A stretch of DNA of 64,000 nt from Cryptomeria japonica (GCF_030272615.1 NC_081410.1:506088442-506152441), one strand, 5' to 3'. Positions 1-11,681 are shown, numbered from the stretch's first letter. Notes: generated by a model not told the origin, from the letters alone. Translations and numbers: made by a program.

Positions 1-762
1 GCTGAGTATTGTGGGTTTGAGAAAATGGAAACTAAGGCTACATGGTGGAAAGGTGCATTAGTACAACATTATATGGTGTCAAAGTTACCCAATCAACCTA
101 GGAGTTTTTCTAAGGTGGTTGCTTTGGAACCACAGGATCCTGAGGCATCCCCTCTGATTATCTCTCTTGGTGGGGCTGCTAAAACTGTGCATGTTTCTCC
201 TGATGTCTCCCATGTGAAGGAGACTCAGGAGGCTTCTTTTGGTGATAATAATTTGGCTAGTACTCCTATTTTTACCAAATTTTCTGACTTGCCTACTGAT
301 GCTGGGGTTTTTCCATGTGTTGGTTCTGGTGAGGCTATGTCTGTCAGACTGCAGCGGACTGGTTATGTTGGGGTTTTTCCTTTGCTCTCTCTCAAGATTT
401 TGGTGCATTGGATTGGCATGTTAAGGCAGCACAAGTGGAAGAGGAATGAATTTCTATTAAAGGCAAAAAATCTAAGTCCTTTAAACCTTCTTTTGATATG
501 ACTCTCTGATCCCATAAGAGTGATTCTAAATGTAAACCTTGATGGTTCTTGGGTAGGGGATGGTTTTTGGTTGGCTGCAGATTGTTCTTTCTATAGCTTT
601 GTTGTTTTTGGTGATGGGTGTCCTTTTTACCCATGGTTGTCTAGTGCTTTCCCATTCCTTTTATTTAGACAACTTTCTGGTTGAGGATTCTAGATCCTAT
701 CATTTTCTGGTGTAGAAGGGTTTTGGGTCCCTTCAAAACTTATTTTTCCCCTAATAAAAAAT
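1..762 (+). mobile_element. LINE-like 3' end (5' part outside window), inserted in copia O
   Basis: An open frame of 158 codons (25-501) is followed by about 260 bases without a long frame and then an A-rich tail at about 750-762. The right edge cuts the minus-strand copia O reverse transcriptase just before its YVDD region, so this is an insertion or a breakpoint. A 3' UTR ending in a short A-rich tail fits a non-LTR retrotransposon. I do not recognise a domain in the 158-residue product (starts METKATWWKG); it could be an ORF1 remnant. No TSD can be tested because the other side is outside the window. Confidence 0.35.
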
Positions 763-1619
763 AATCAATATGTTATCATTATCAACCTTAAAGTATAAAT
801 TACTATCAGCAGTACCTTTATAGAAACCCAACTTCATCAAATACCTATCCAATCTAGCATACTAAGCTTTAGGGGCTTGTTTAAGTCCATACAATGCCTT
901 CTTGAATTTGCATACCATGTCTCCTTCATCTAATAATGAAAATCCATCTAGTTGCTCAATGTGGACTTCCTCTTCCAAATCACCATTCAAAAAGGTTGAC
1001 TTAACATCCATATGATATACCTTAAAATTATTATAAGACACATATGCAAGAAGTAATCTAACAACTTCAATTCTAGCTACCAGAGCAAAAGTCTCCTTAT
1101 AATCAATTCCTTTCATCTGTGAATATCCTTTACATACCAATCTTGCTTTGTTTCTTATCACTTCACTGGATTCATTCAATTTATTTCAGAACAACCATTT
1201 TGTACCAATCACATTCTTGTCTTTAGGTCTTGGAACAAGCTCCCATGTATTGTTCTTCTTAGTCTAATTCAAGTCTTCTTCCATAGCTTTCATCCAATTC
1301 TCATCTTTACAAGCTTCAACCACATCTTTAGGTTCAATCTTGGAAATCAAACATATCTCTTCAACAACAATCCATCTCCTAGTCATTACACCTTTATTTT
1401 TGTCACCAATAATCTGATTTTCTGAATGATTTAATCTTACATACCTCAGAGTCTTTTGATTGTTCTAATTTTTAGGTTCTTGAAATCCTTCACTGGCACC
1501 GGCAATATCTGGATTAACTGTCTCTATCGAATCATTCTTCTTCAGGATCTCAATCTGCACTTGCTTTGAAATAACATCCTGATCATCAAACTCATATGAT
1601 CTGATTTGTTGTCCATGAC
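763..1619 (-). pseudogene. Copia O: integrase-RT linker and reverse transcriptase, N-terminal half
   Basis: Minus-strand copia polyprotein. The clearest block (862-1179) carries [28 protein letters not shown] and [12 protein letters not shown], the palm and fingers of a Ty1/copia reverse transcriptase that copies the element RNA into cDNA. Upstream (1180-1460) the linker reads as NTWELVPRPKDKNVIGTKW, with stops. The frame stops at 859-861 but coding similarity continues to about 763, where a LINE-like tail replaces it, so the catalytic YVDD region is missing. The right end at 1619 joins the part at 9337 once copia A is removed. A frame at 1465-1662 runs into the A LTR only by chance. Confidence 0.8.
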
Positions 1620-3157
1620 TGTTGGCATTATAACAGACAATGGGAGATTGTTGGAATTTCAATAAGGATATTGAGAAGGTTGTTGATGATTATGGATATA
1701 ACTAATTAAGGATGTTTGCTGTCTTAATATTATTATTTTGTCATTGATGTCAAGAAATTTATTTTCTAATTCAGTATGATGTTGCCATATCTTGAGAAGT
1801 ATGATTTGATGAGTATAAAGATGTCGGTAAAAGACACAAAAGGAATATGATGAATAAGGGGATGAATAAGGTATTCAATGGGCAACTATTACCGAGTCAG
1901 ACAATGATGAGATGATGATGATTAGATTGTTTTGATATCCTACATATGTTGTAAATTGTAAGGTTAATACTATACTATGTTACCGAGCAAAGAACCTAGT
2001 CGGTAAACCCTAAGGAACCTAGTCGATAACCCCTAAGGTTATCGCTATCGGTTAATGAAGGCAGAATGTCTACCGAGTGAAGTTTAGTATTTACCGAGTT
2101 GTTATCGAGTTATAACCGAGCTGTAATAGAATGCATTAAATGATTACATGCGTTATTTAATGAAGGAAGCTGATGAGCTGGAACTGATTAAATGATTGGT
2201 ATGCCTTGCATGAAGTTTGTTAATGAATCTATGGCAGAGGAAAATCAACATGAAGATCTACAGTGCAGATTGAACCGTATTACCCTAGCACAAGTTCCAA
2301 GAAATGTATGCAAGTTCCTAGGTGGGGTAAAACATTTTTCAGATCAAAGGATACATTGAACCTGGACAATTTTGAAGATCTGATGGCTATGATTGATCAT
2401 GGGAAATATGATCAAGGAGATTAAGCGGTCAGCTAATTGTTTATAAATAGGGAACTGTTGATAAACAATGTATGTGGGCAAATGTATGCATAGGGATGCT
2501 ACATAGTGATTACCAAGCACAGAAGCTTGAAGACCTGTTTGAATAATAGAGTATAGAAGCCCAACAGATGGACAAGATTAGTTCTATGTCTAGATTGTAT
2601 TGAGCAAATAAGAATCTGCTTTAGCATTTTAGATGTGAAGTTGCAGATAGATTTTTATTACTGTTATTTTATGAAAGTGACAGAAAATATCTTAACCGAG
2701 TGGACTTAACAGTCTTATTTGTAAAACCCTCTAGCAAGGTGACATTCTGATTGAGTGTTTGAAATCCTTTAACAAGGTCACTTCTAACAAGGTGAAGATC
2801 CTAACAGATCTGAGGGAAATCCCTTAACCAGGTCACATCTAGCAATGTGTTTGTAATCTTTAACAGGATTTGCTTTTAACCGAGCATACTCTAGAAGAGT
2901 ATATTTCTTAGTGGGTCTGAAATCCCATAGTGGTTTTTCCCTATTTGGGTTTCCACGTTAAATCCGGTGTTATGAAGTTTATGATGTTTATATGCTTTTG
3001 AGTTTGCATGTTTAGCAGTTTTGGTTATATTACTGTAGTATATGTTACCGAGGTTGAATCTGATGTTTTTATGGAAGATTAAGTTTGTATGATTCACCCC
3101 ACCCTCTCATCTTGTTGGCTATTGGATCTGTACTTACATTAAGTATCAGAACTATCA
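1620..3157 (+). repeat. Copia A 5' LTR
   Basis: 1538 bases, TG...CA, matching 7800-9336 over its whole length. The differences I noticed by eye are mostly C/T and G/A transitions. It is rich in the motif WACCGAG (for example 1891, 1981, 2080 and 3045). As the 5' LTR it should carry the element promoter; I could not fix a TATA box or start site. Confidence 0.93.
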
Positions 3158-3159
3158 AT

Positions 3160-3171
3160 TGGTATCAGAGC
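3160..3171 (+). other. Copia A primer-binding site (initiator tRNA-Met)
   Basis: TGGTATCAGAGC lies two bases after the 5' LTR. It is the standard complement of the 3' end of plant initiator tRNA-Met used by copia elements to prime minus-strand DNA. Confidence 0.9.
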
Positions 3172-3221
3172 TTTGGAATCCGGAAGAAAAGTTTAAAGGT
3201 ACTTGAGGCAAAGATCCAAAG

Positions 3222-4187
3222 ATGTATAAGAGGGATGCACCGAAGCTGAACAAGTCAAGTTTCTCTACATGGCAGAAAAGGATGAAGCTGCACCTATCAG
3301 GAGTTGGAGAATATGCTGTATATTATTTGGAGAATGATTTCATCACACCGAGGACCTATCCATTGACTATGGAAGAAATAAAGGCAAAGCAAGAACATAT
3401 CCAAGCAATGATTGAAATAACATCTGCATTGACCGACTCAGAGTTTAATGATCTAGAAGGCTGCAATGATGCAAAGGCAATGTGGGACAAGCTCATATCT
3501 GTATATGGTGGTGATGAACATGTTCAAAGAGAAAAAGTAGATAGTCTAAGAGGACAACTTGAATCTATGAGGATGAATGAAGGTGAGAAAATAACTTAGT
3601 ATAGTACAAGACTAAAGGAGATTGTCAATCAAATCAAAGGAGCAGGTGGAACCATTGAAGGAAAGGATATAACAAGTAAGTTGTTAAGAACCCTTCTACC
3701 GGCTTATGCAATACGAGTCTCTGCAATCTATGAATTGAGGTCTGTACCTAATATGCCAGTTTCTTTAGATGCTACTATTGGTAAGCTACATGCATTTGAG
3801 TTAAGTAACTTTGATAACAGTGGATTTTCGGTAAATAAAGTTGAATCTGCATTTAGTTATTTTCAACTTGATGAATCTAATGATTACAATGAAAGAAAGT
3901 ATAAGTACTCTGAAGGAGATCACAGTGGAGCAAGTGAAAGATTTCATAAGAACATGGAAGAAGTACACAAACTGTATGAGAAAATCAGAAAGAAGGAAGA
4001 GTTTGAAGCACTATTAGCCAGAAGGTTACCGAGAGGCAAAGGTAAGTATAAAGGAAAACTACCTTTGAAATGTTTCAATTGTGATAAGATAGGACATATG
4101 GCTTCTAACTGTCTTGACAAAGAATCTACTGAAAAGAGAGATTACCGAGATGACAGACAGAATGATAATCATTACAGAGGACACTGA
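3222..4187 (+). pseudogene. Copia A gag (capsid and nucleocapsid)
   Basis: Gag of a copia element, which packages the RNA into virus-like particles. The frame opens at 3222 (MYKRDAPKLNKSSFSTWQ, a typical copia gag start), has a TAG at 3597-3599 (probably CAG to TAG) and continues in the same frame to a TGA at 4185-4187 (probably from CGA). The N-terminal part has WQKRMKLHL and ALTDSEFNDLEGC, as in UBN2/DUF4219-type gags. A zinc knuckle CFNCDKIGHMASNC (CX2CX4HX4C) is at 4071-4112, after a lysine-rich stretch. The stops separate gag from the protease that follows in the same frame. Confidence 0.9.
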
Positions 4188-4725
4188 GACTTCAGAAGAA
4201 GAGATAGAAAGACATGCTTAATAGCTGATGAGGAATCCAACGATGATAAATAAGATGAAATTGATACAGAGGAAGTAGTTTATGTGGCTATCAAAGATGG
4301 ATCAGATGAAGAAAGGTATGAAGAAAAAGACCTAATATCTCACATAAATACTAATGATTCTTGGATCATAGATAGTGGATGCTCACATCATATGACAGGA
4401 GATAAACACAAGTTTGTTATGTTAGAAGATTATGATGGAGGCTATGTAAGATTTTGTAATGATGTACCATGTTCGGTGAAAGGTAAAGGATCTATAACAC
4501 TTCTTGATAATGCAAGATGCAATGATGTTTATTGGGTTGAAGGTTTGAAATACAATTTGTTGAGTGTAGTATAGCTAAACAATACAGGTTACCGAATAGA
4601 ATTTCAGAAAGGAATTGTCAAAGTTCATGACAAGCATTGAAAGTTAGCTGCTACTGGGACACAAACAAAAGGTAATACATTTCACCTTGACTCAACTCGG
4701 AACAAGTGTCTATATGCAAAGATAG
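4188..4725 (+). pseudogene. Copia A aspartic protease and start of GAG-pre-integrase
   Basis: The retroviral-type aspartic protease that cuts the polyprotein. The open part (4284-4574) contains WIIDSGCSHHMTGDKHKF with the active-site DSG at 4371-4379, then VRFCND and YWVEGLKYNLLSV, the usual copia protease end. It stops with TAG at 4572-4574 (the family usually has Gln there) and again near 4640. Upstream, stops near 4185 and 4251 cut it from gag. The frame is the same as gag, so the original was one polyprotein. Confidence 0.88.
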
Positions 4726-5796
4726 ATGATACCTGGTTATGGCATAAAAAGGTTTTGTCATGTAAATTTTGATAATCTGATCAAAATAAGAAAGAAGCAC
4801 CGAGTAAGAGGTCTACCGAGTCTTGAAAAGCCTAAGAATGCTATGTGCCAAGGATGCAAGATGGGTAAAATGACAAGATCAAGCTTTACAAGTAAGTCTT
4901 ACACTTCTAAGGGAATTTTAGATCTTGTGCACACTGATCTTTGTGGTCCTATGAAAGTTCAAAGTTATTATGGTGATAAATATTTCATATTATTTGTGGA
5001 TGACTATTCAAGGATGATGTCGGTAATGTTTTTAAAAGAAAAATCAGAAGCTTTTCAAATGTTTAAATGGTACAAGGAAAGAGTTGAAAATGAAATAGGA
5101 AGACAACTGAAATGTCTTAGATCAGATAGAGGAGGAGAGTTCACATCTGATGAGTTCAACTTATTCTGCAATGATCATGGTATTAAAAGACAAGTCTCTG
5201 CACTGAGAACTCCACAACAAAATGCAATAGCTGAGAGAAGAAACATATCTATTATGGATTGTGTTAAAACACTGATGATTGAAAAGAAAGTGCCACAAAC
5301 ATTTTGGAGAGAAGCAATAAGCACAACAGTTTACACCTTGAACCGAGTACAACTGAAGAAAGGTACTTTGAAGACACCATATGAAATTTGGTATGACAAG
5401 AAACCTAATTTAAGTTATTTTAAAATCTTTGGAAGTAGATGCTATGTACACAAAGATGATAGAAATGGCAAGTTTGATCAGAAAAGTGAAGAAGGAACAT
5501 TTCTAGGTTATTCTTCTAGAAGTAAAGCATTTAAATGTCTGATCAAATCATCTAAAAAAATAGTAGAAAGTGCAAATGTGAAAATTGATGAATTTGCAGA
5601 AAGAAATGATGAAGGAAATTCCAAAGAACCAGAAGACTATGATGAATTTGTCTATGTTCAACCGACAAGTCTTACTGAGAAAACTGTTGAAGAAAATGAA
5701 GAAGACATTCAGTTACCGAGTGATGAAGAAGACCATATAGAGCCTACCGAGCCTGTATTAGCCAAGTATGTCAGAAGACATCATGCACCAAGTTAG
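4726..5796 (+). pseudogene. Copia A integrase
   Basis: Integrase inserts the cDNA into the chromosome. An extra A in the run at 4746-4750 shifts the frame exactly inside the HHCC zinc motif: the first His (WLWHK) is read in the upstream frame, while CHVNFDN and CQGCKMGK are read in this one. The catalytic core follows: first Asp in LDLVHTDLCGP, second in RSDRGGEF, and the Glu in PQQNAIAERRN. GYSSRSKAFKC and an acidic linker come next, then TAG at 5794-5796. All three D, D, E residues are kept, so damage is by frame and stops rather than active-site loss. Confidence 0.92.
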
Positions 5797-5820
5797 ATTA
5801 TAGGAGATAAGGATGATCCA

Positions 5821-6762
5821 GTGATGACAAGGAACAAACTGAGACAGAACACATGTCTGATATCTGAATTTGAACCGAGAATAGTGAAAGAGGCATTTAA
5901 CAGTGAAGATTGGATAAATGCTATGACAGAAGAGATTGATCAAATCAAGAAGAATGACACATGGACTCTAATCCCAAGACCGAAGGAAAAAAATGTAATC
6001 GATACAAAGTGGATTTTCAGAAACAAGTTGAATGAAAAAGGAGAGGTCATTCGAAATAAAGCAAGACTAGTTTGCAAAGGTTATGCCCAAGAAGAAGGAA
6101 TTGATTATGGTGAGACTTTTGCACCTGTAGCAAGACTTGAAGGAGTAAGAACATTGTTGGCATATGCTGCTTACAAAAACTCCAAGGTATATCAAATGGA
6201 TGTCAAATCTGCATTTCTGAATGGTATATTAGAAGAAGAAGTTTTTATTGAACAACCTGAAGGATTTGTTGAAGACAAGAATAAAGATCAGGTATGTAAA
6301 TTGAACAAAGCATTATATGGTTTGAAACAAGCACCTAGAGCATGGTATGAAAGATTGCACTCTTATTTGATTAAGATTGGTTTTATAAGGAGAAGTGAGA
6401 ACAACAATATGTACATGAAGAATGATGAAAATGGAATACTGATCTCAGCGATATTTGTTGATGATATTATATTTTGTGGAAATGACTCTTTATGCAAGAA
6501 CTTTGGAAATGAAATGAGCAAATAATTTGAGATGTCATTAATCGGTGAGATAAAGTATTTTATAGGTTTACAGATACTGCAAATGAAAAATGAGATTTTC
6601 ATTACTCAATCCAAGTACATAAAGGAAATCTTGAAGAAATTTGGAATGGAGGATTCAAAACCAGTAAGTACTCCTATGACTACCAACTATAAATTATCAA
6701 AGAATGATGAATTTGCATCTGTTGATGAGACACTTTACCGATCCATGATTGAAAAGTTGTAA
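5821..6762 (+). pseudogene. Copia A reverse transcriptase
   Basis: Reverse transcriptase of Ty1/copia type. Visible blocks are [57 protein letters not shown] and the catalytic [11 protein letters not shown] (two Asp kept). A TAA at 6523-6525 interrupts the frame after NEMSK, and the same frame resumes at 6526 (FEMSLIGEIKYFIGLQI) up to another TAA at 6760-6762, after MIEKL. Both stops can be explained by one-base changes. The domain is in the same frame as the integrase, as expected for a single polyprotein. Confidence 0.93.
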
Positions 6763-7376
6763 TATGTTGTTCACAGCATACCAGACATAGCACATGCAGT
6801 AGGTATAGTTGCAAGATTCTCTGCAAATCCTAAGGAAACACACATGACAACAATCAAAAGAATTTTTAGAAACTTGAAAGGCACTGAGGATTATGGCTTA
6901 GTATATCAGAAAGGAAATGATTTTGATTTAAAAGTTTATACTGATGCTGATTGGGCAGGCAACATTGATGATAGGAAAAGCACAAGTGGAGGAGCTTTAT
7001 TTTCAGGAGAAAGACTAGTGAGTTGGCTTAGCAAGAAACAAGGATGTGTTTCACAGTCAACAACAGAAGCTGAATACATTGCTAAAACATTGAATTGTAC
7101 CAACATAGCATGGATCAAACAACTATTGGAAGGTATAAATGAGAAAGTTACCGAGCCGGTAACATTTCAAAGAATCCTGTTATGCACTCTAAGACAAAGC
7201 ACATCTGTATCAAATATCATTGTCTTAGAGAAGAAGCTCAAGAGAAGAAAGTGGTGTTGGAATATGTTAGCACAAAGGAGAAAATAGCAGATATCTTCAC
7301 CAAACCACTGCCAAGGGACACTTTTGAGTATCTCATAAGTAAGTTAGGGGTTTTACCCCTATCTTCTACTCATTGA
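6763..7376 (+). pseudogene. Copia A RNase H
   Basis: RNase H domain that removes RNA from the RNA/DNA hybrid. It shows DADWAGNIDDRKSTSGG with the first catalytic Asp, SQSTTEAEYIA with the catalytic Glu, and the C-terminal DIFTKPLP signature of copia polyproteins near 7290-7310. A one-base frameshift between about 7165 and 7182 moves the end (SKTKHICIKYHCLRE onward) into another frame, ending at 7374-7376. Length and order match the family. Confidence 0.9.
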
Positions 7377-7799
7377 CCGAGTTCGGTGAAAACATCAATT
7401 CGATGACTCTACAAAATATCTTTTAGGAGTTGATGCTGATTTACACACTTTAGGATGTTTTCTAAAGGTGTGCAAGAAATAATGCAGGATACAATATAAG
7501 AAACAGGAATTAAAGACAAAATGCTTTGACCAAGACTAAGTTGACACATTACAACAAGAATTCACTTCATACAAGAAGAAATTATGTTTTAGTTCTTTAC
7601 TTTTTGGCATTGTTGTCAAAGGGGGAGAAGATAGAAGAAAAAGACTGGAGAAGACTGGAGAAGACTGAAGAAAAGAGGAGACGTCTAATGTATGGGGGAG
7701 AAGTCTGTTGATAGCAAGAGAGCATTTTGGCATTTAAAAATCATGAATCTTTTTAAGGTCAAATCAATTGGTTTTGCCATCAATGCCAAAGGGGGAGAT
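7377..7799 (+). other. Copia A 3' untranslated region and polypurine tract
   Basis: No coding. The polypurine tract AAAGGGGGAGAT (7788-7799) abuts the 3' LTR and primes plus-strand DNA. A near copy of it, CAAAGGGGGAGAAG, occurs at about 7617-7630, and a third G5AGA stretch near 7694. The short frames here (7526-7711, 7692-7889) are not supported as genes. Confidence 0.8.
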
Positions 7800-9336
7800 T
7801 GTTGGCATTATAACAGACAATGGGAGATTGTTGGAATTTCAATAAGGATATTGAGAAGGTTGTTGATGATTATGGATATAACTGATTAAGGATGTTTACT
7901 ATCTTAATATTATTATTTTGTCATTGATGTCAAGAAATTTATTTTCTAATTCAGTATGATGTTGCCATATCTTGAGAAGTATGATTTGATGAGTATAAAG
8001 ATGTCGGTAAAAGACACAAAAAGAATATGATGAATAAGGGGATGGATAAGGTATTCAATGGGCAACTATTACCGAGTCAAACAATGATGAGATGATGATG
8101 ATTAGATTGTTTTGATATCCTACATATGTTGTAAATTGTAAGGTTAATACTATACTATGTTACCGAGCAAAGAACCTAGTCGGTAAACCCTAAGGAACCT
8201 AGTCGGTAAACCCTAAGGTTATCGCTATCAGTTAATGAAGGCAGAATGTCTACCGAGCGAAGTTTAGTATTTACCGAGTTGTTACCGAGTTATAAACGAG
8301 CTGTACCAGAATGCATTAAATGATTACATGCGTTATTTAATGAAGGAAGCTGATGAGCTGGAACTGATTAAATGATTGGTATGCCGTGCATGAAGTTTGT
8401 TAATGAATCTATGGCAGAGGAAAATCGGCATGAAGATCTACAACGCAGATTGAACTGCATTACCCTAGCACAAGTTCCAAGAAATGTATGCAAGTTCCTA
8501 GGCGGGGTAAAATGTTTTTCAGATCGAAGGATACATTGAACCTAGACAAGTTTGAAGATCTGATGGCTATGATTGATCATGGGAAATGTGATCAAGGAGA
8601 TTAAGCGGTTAGCTAATTGTTTATAAATAGGGAACTGTTGATAAACAATGTATGCAGGCAAATGTATGCATAGGGATGCTACATAGTGATTACCGAGCAC
8701 AGAAGCTTGAAGACCTGTTTGAATAATAGAGTATAGAAGCCCAACAGATGGACAAGATTAGTTCTATGTCTAGATTGTATTGAGCAAATAAGAATCTACT
8801 TTAGCATTTTAGATGTGAAGTTGCAGATAGATTTTTATTACTGTTATTTTGTGAAAGTGACAGAAAATCTCTTAACCGAGTGGACTTAATAGTCTTATTT
8901 GTAAAACCCTCTAGCAAGGTGACATTCTGATTGAGTGTTTGAAATCCTTTAACAAGGTCACTTCTAACAAGGTGAAGATCCTAAAAAATCTGAGGGAAAT
9001 CCCTTAACCAGGTCACATCTAGCAATGTGTTTGTAATCTTTAACATGATTTTCTTTTAACCGAGCATACTCTAGAAGAGTATATTTCTTAATGGGTCCGA
9101 AATCCCACAGTGGTTTTTCCCTATTTGGGTTTCCACGTTAAATCTGGTGTTATGAAGTTTATGATGTTTATATGCTTTTGAGTTTGCATGTTTAGCAGTT
9201 TTGGTTATATTACTGTAGTATATGTTACCGAGGTTGAATCTGATGTTTTTATGGAAGATTAAGTTTGTATGATTCACCCCCCCTCTCATCTTGTTGGCTA
9301 TTGGATCTGTACTTATATTAAGTATCAGAACTATCA
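7800..9336 (+). repeat. Copia A 3' LTR
   Basis: 1537 bases, the partner of 1620-3157. It begins TGTTGGCATT after the polypurine tract and ends CTATCA before the TSD CATGAC. Confidence 0.93.
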
Positions 9337-9915
9337 CATGACATTCATCAACCTTCACATTTGCACTATCCACTATCTTTCTCAACCTCTTATTGTAACA
9401 TCGGTAGGCCTCGCTCTTAGAAGAGTAACCCAAGAAGATTCCTTCATCACATCTTGCATCAAATTTCCCTATATCCTCATCTCTTTTGATATAACATTTA
9501 CTTCCAAAAATTCTGAAATATCTAATTGTAGGAACATGACCAAATCATAGCTCATAGGGAGGCTTACCGAAATCACCTTTTATATGCACCCTGTTGAATG
9601 TATATAAAACAATGCTAACAACTTATTTCCAAAGGGTCTATGGAACATTTCCTTCAATCAATATAGTCCTAGCAACATCCAAAATAGTTATATTCTTCCT
9701 TTCAACAACTCCATTCTCTTGAGGGGCTCTAGAAGTAGATAACTCTCTTCTAATTCCATTCTTATCACAAAATGAATCAAACTCATCGAATGTGAATTCT
9801 CCTCCTCTGTCAGATCTCAGGCATTTTAGTTTCAATCTTGTCTCAGTCTCCACCTTAGCTTTGAATATCTTGAACTTCTCCAGTGCTTTTGATTTCTCCC
9901 TTATAAAGGTAACCC
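9337..9915 (-). pseudogene. Copia O integrase core and C-terminal part
   Basis: Minus-strand integrase fragment of copia O between copia A and solo LTR S1. Reading from 9915 down: TFIREKSKALEKFKIF, then LRSDRGGEFTFDEF (second catalytic Asp) and APQENGVVERKNITILDVAR (catalytic Glu), then after a short damaged stretch MGYSSKSEAYRCYNKR and SANVKVDECHV at 9337. The reading continues at 1619 when copia A is removed, and upstream at 11169 when S1 is removed. Several stops are present between 9433 and 9638. Confidence 0.88.
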
Positions 9916-11163
9916 TATAATGGTGGAAAAATGGTGAATGATAGATCAAGAGGAAAACTACCCTTTCCCTCAAAGAAAGTTGAGAGTCTCACTATTGATT
10001 ACCCTTCAAACACTTTTCACCATGTTACATTTGGAAAAGGAGAGGATAATTCACTAGATTCAATCTCTCCACATGAAGATGGTAGATTGAATTCTGAATG
10101 AAATGGGAATGGTAAGTTTATCCCCTCTTCCTTGTTGGAAATGGAAAGGAATTGACTGAATTATGTAGTGCAAATTTGACAAAGAACTGATTATAATTTG
10201 AGATCAGAATATGGGATGAAGCTTTGCACCTGGATCTAGCAGTAATATGTCAAGACAAAGTCGCCTTTCGAATTTGAGGAAAAGTTGCTCAGATCGTGGT
10301 GGGAATGTACATTGTCCTCCGAAAAATCTGCGAAATGAAAAGGGTTTTTCCGCCTCCGCTAATGGAGCCTGAATCTGAAAGTACAGCTTTGCACCTGCAA
10401 ACTACACACAGAAAAGAGAGGAAAATGGGTTGGGATTAGGGGTTTGCCTTTAGGTCAAACCCCAGTTTTGGAATTAACCAAGTAATGAAAGAAAGTACTT
10501 GCAAGTAGATGTAAATGAAAGACTGAATTGTAAATCACCTCAAGGGAGGTTGTGATAGCAATGTTGATAGAAATGCTTTTGTGGAATTGTATTTTGAAAT
10601 CAATCTCCTCTTCAATGGTTGAATCCTTGACTTGAATGCAACACCTAGCCTTGAAGGGAGACTTGAGAATGCTCAATACTGTAAAAGAATGCTTCAATGC
10701 TTGATCTCATGTAAAATTCTCACTCATCCAACTTATGAAAATGAGAGGAAAAAATCCCCTTAAATACATGTTAGTGGATTTGATTTTCATCATAGGATGG
10801 CATCGAGGGAGTTTCCCGCCCAATGCACTAGCAACAATGTAACCCTAGGAAGGGTTCTGCCCCAAATAGGGCAGGGAAAGGGGCGCCATGCCCTTGTCTT
10901 GGGAGGGAAAGGGTGCCACACCCTATCCTGGGAGGACAAGGGTGCCACACCCCTGTCCAAGAAGGACAATGGTGCCACACCCCTATCCTACCCCTTTCTC
11001 CAGGGCAGAGTGCGAACGGGGTGATGTAGAGGTCAAGGAAGAAGTTATTTCTGAGGGTTGAGAAATCTTCGGTCTCCAATGAGGCTAGAGGATTCAAATT
11101 CGCATGCGTGAGGACCCTAATGCAGTCAAAAAATTGCTAGGGTCACAATTTTATGATACTACA
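9916..11163 (-). mobile_element. Solo LTR S1 (gypsy, same family as G)
   Basis: A 1248-base block interrupts the O integrase between FMLLIDDYSRMIWV and TFIREKSKAL. It is flanked by a perfect 5-base TSD AACCC (9911-9915 and 11164-11168). On the minus strand it begins TGTAGTATCATAAAATTG and ends in TATA (usually CA). It has no coding domain, PBS or polypurine tract and is similar along its length to the LTR at 44059-45244. A single LTR with TSDs is what LTR-LTR recombination leaves. The short frames inside, including a proline/glycine-rich one near 10790-11024, are not supported as genes. Confidence 0.85.
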
Positions 11164-11168
11164 AACCC

Positions 11169-11676
11169 AAATCATTCTAGAGTAGTCATCAATCAACAAC
11201 ATGAAATACCTATCACGCTGCATGCTTCTCACTCTTGTAGGACCACACAAATCAGTATGCACAAGATCCAACAATCCATTAGATGTATACAACTTACTCT
11301 TGAATGAAATTCTTGTTTTCTTTCCCAACTGACATTCTTTACATACCATATTAGAAGGTTTCACAATCTTAGGAAAATATCTAACAACTCGAGTAGAACT
11401 TATCCTTATCATGCAATAAAAATTAACATGACACATTCTTCTATACCACAACCAACTTTCATCAATCTGAGAAATCAAACAAATTTTCTCACCAGCATTC
11501 AAATGAAAGATATTACCTTTAGTCTTAGTTCCTAATGCAATCTCTATACCAGAGGCATTTAGAATCTTGCATTTACCATTCTTGAATTGCAAATCATATC
11601 CCTTGTGAACCATCTATCCAACACTTAAAAGATTATGCTTCAAACTTTCAACATATAAGACATCATCAGTATTATG
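11169..11676 (-). pseudogene. Copia O: GAG-pre-integrase and integrase N-terminus
   Basis: Minus-strand piece of O between gypsy D and S1. Right after the D TSD it reads as the end of the protease (NTDDVLYVESLKHNLLSVG), then a TAG, then MVHKGYDLQFKNG. The HHCC zinc motif reads WLWYRRMCHVNF (first His changed to Tyr) with CKECQLGKK, followed by LDLVHTDLCGP (first catalytic Asp) and FMLLIDDYSRMIW, where S1 cuts it. A Tyr in place of the first zinc His would weaken the fold, so this copy was decaying. Confidence 0.9.
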
Positions 11677-11681
11677 CTTAC

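Larger units (their letters stand above)
1620..9336 (+). mobile_element. Copia A: full-length LTR retrotransposon
   Basis: Complete Ty1/copia element of 7.7 kb. The LTRs at 1620-3157 and 7800-9336 start TGTTGG and end CTATCA. A 6-base repeat CATGAC flanks the element (1614-1619 and 9337-9342), which is a 5-base TSD plus one matching base, or a 6-base TSD. A tRNA-Met primer site follows the 5' LTR and a purine tract precedes the 3' LTR. Domain order is gag, protease, integrase, reverse transcriptase, RNase H. All are present, but at least six premature stops and two frameshifts make it non-autonomous. It sits head-to-head inside the minus-strand copia O. Confidence 0.95.

Noticed and set aside
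9071-9433. 120-codon minus frame as a single gene
   Set aside because: It crosses the copia A LTR boundary at 9336; only the part above 9337 is O integrase sequence, the rest is LTR.
10790-11097. Overlapping Pro/Gly-rich frames on both strands
   Set aside because: They lie wholly inside solo LTR S1, arise from short repeats (GGTGCCACACCC) and have no domain.
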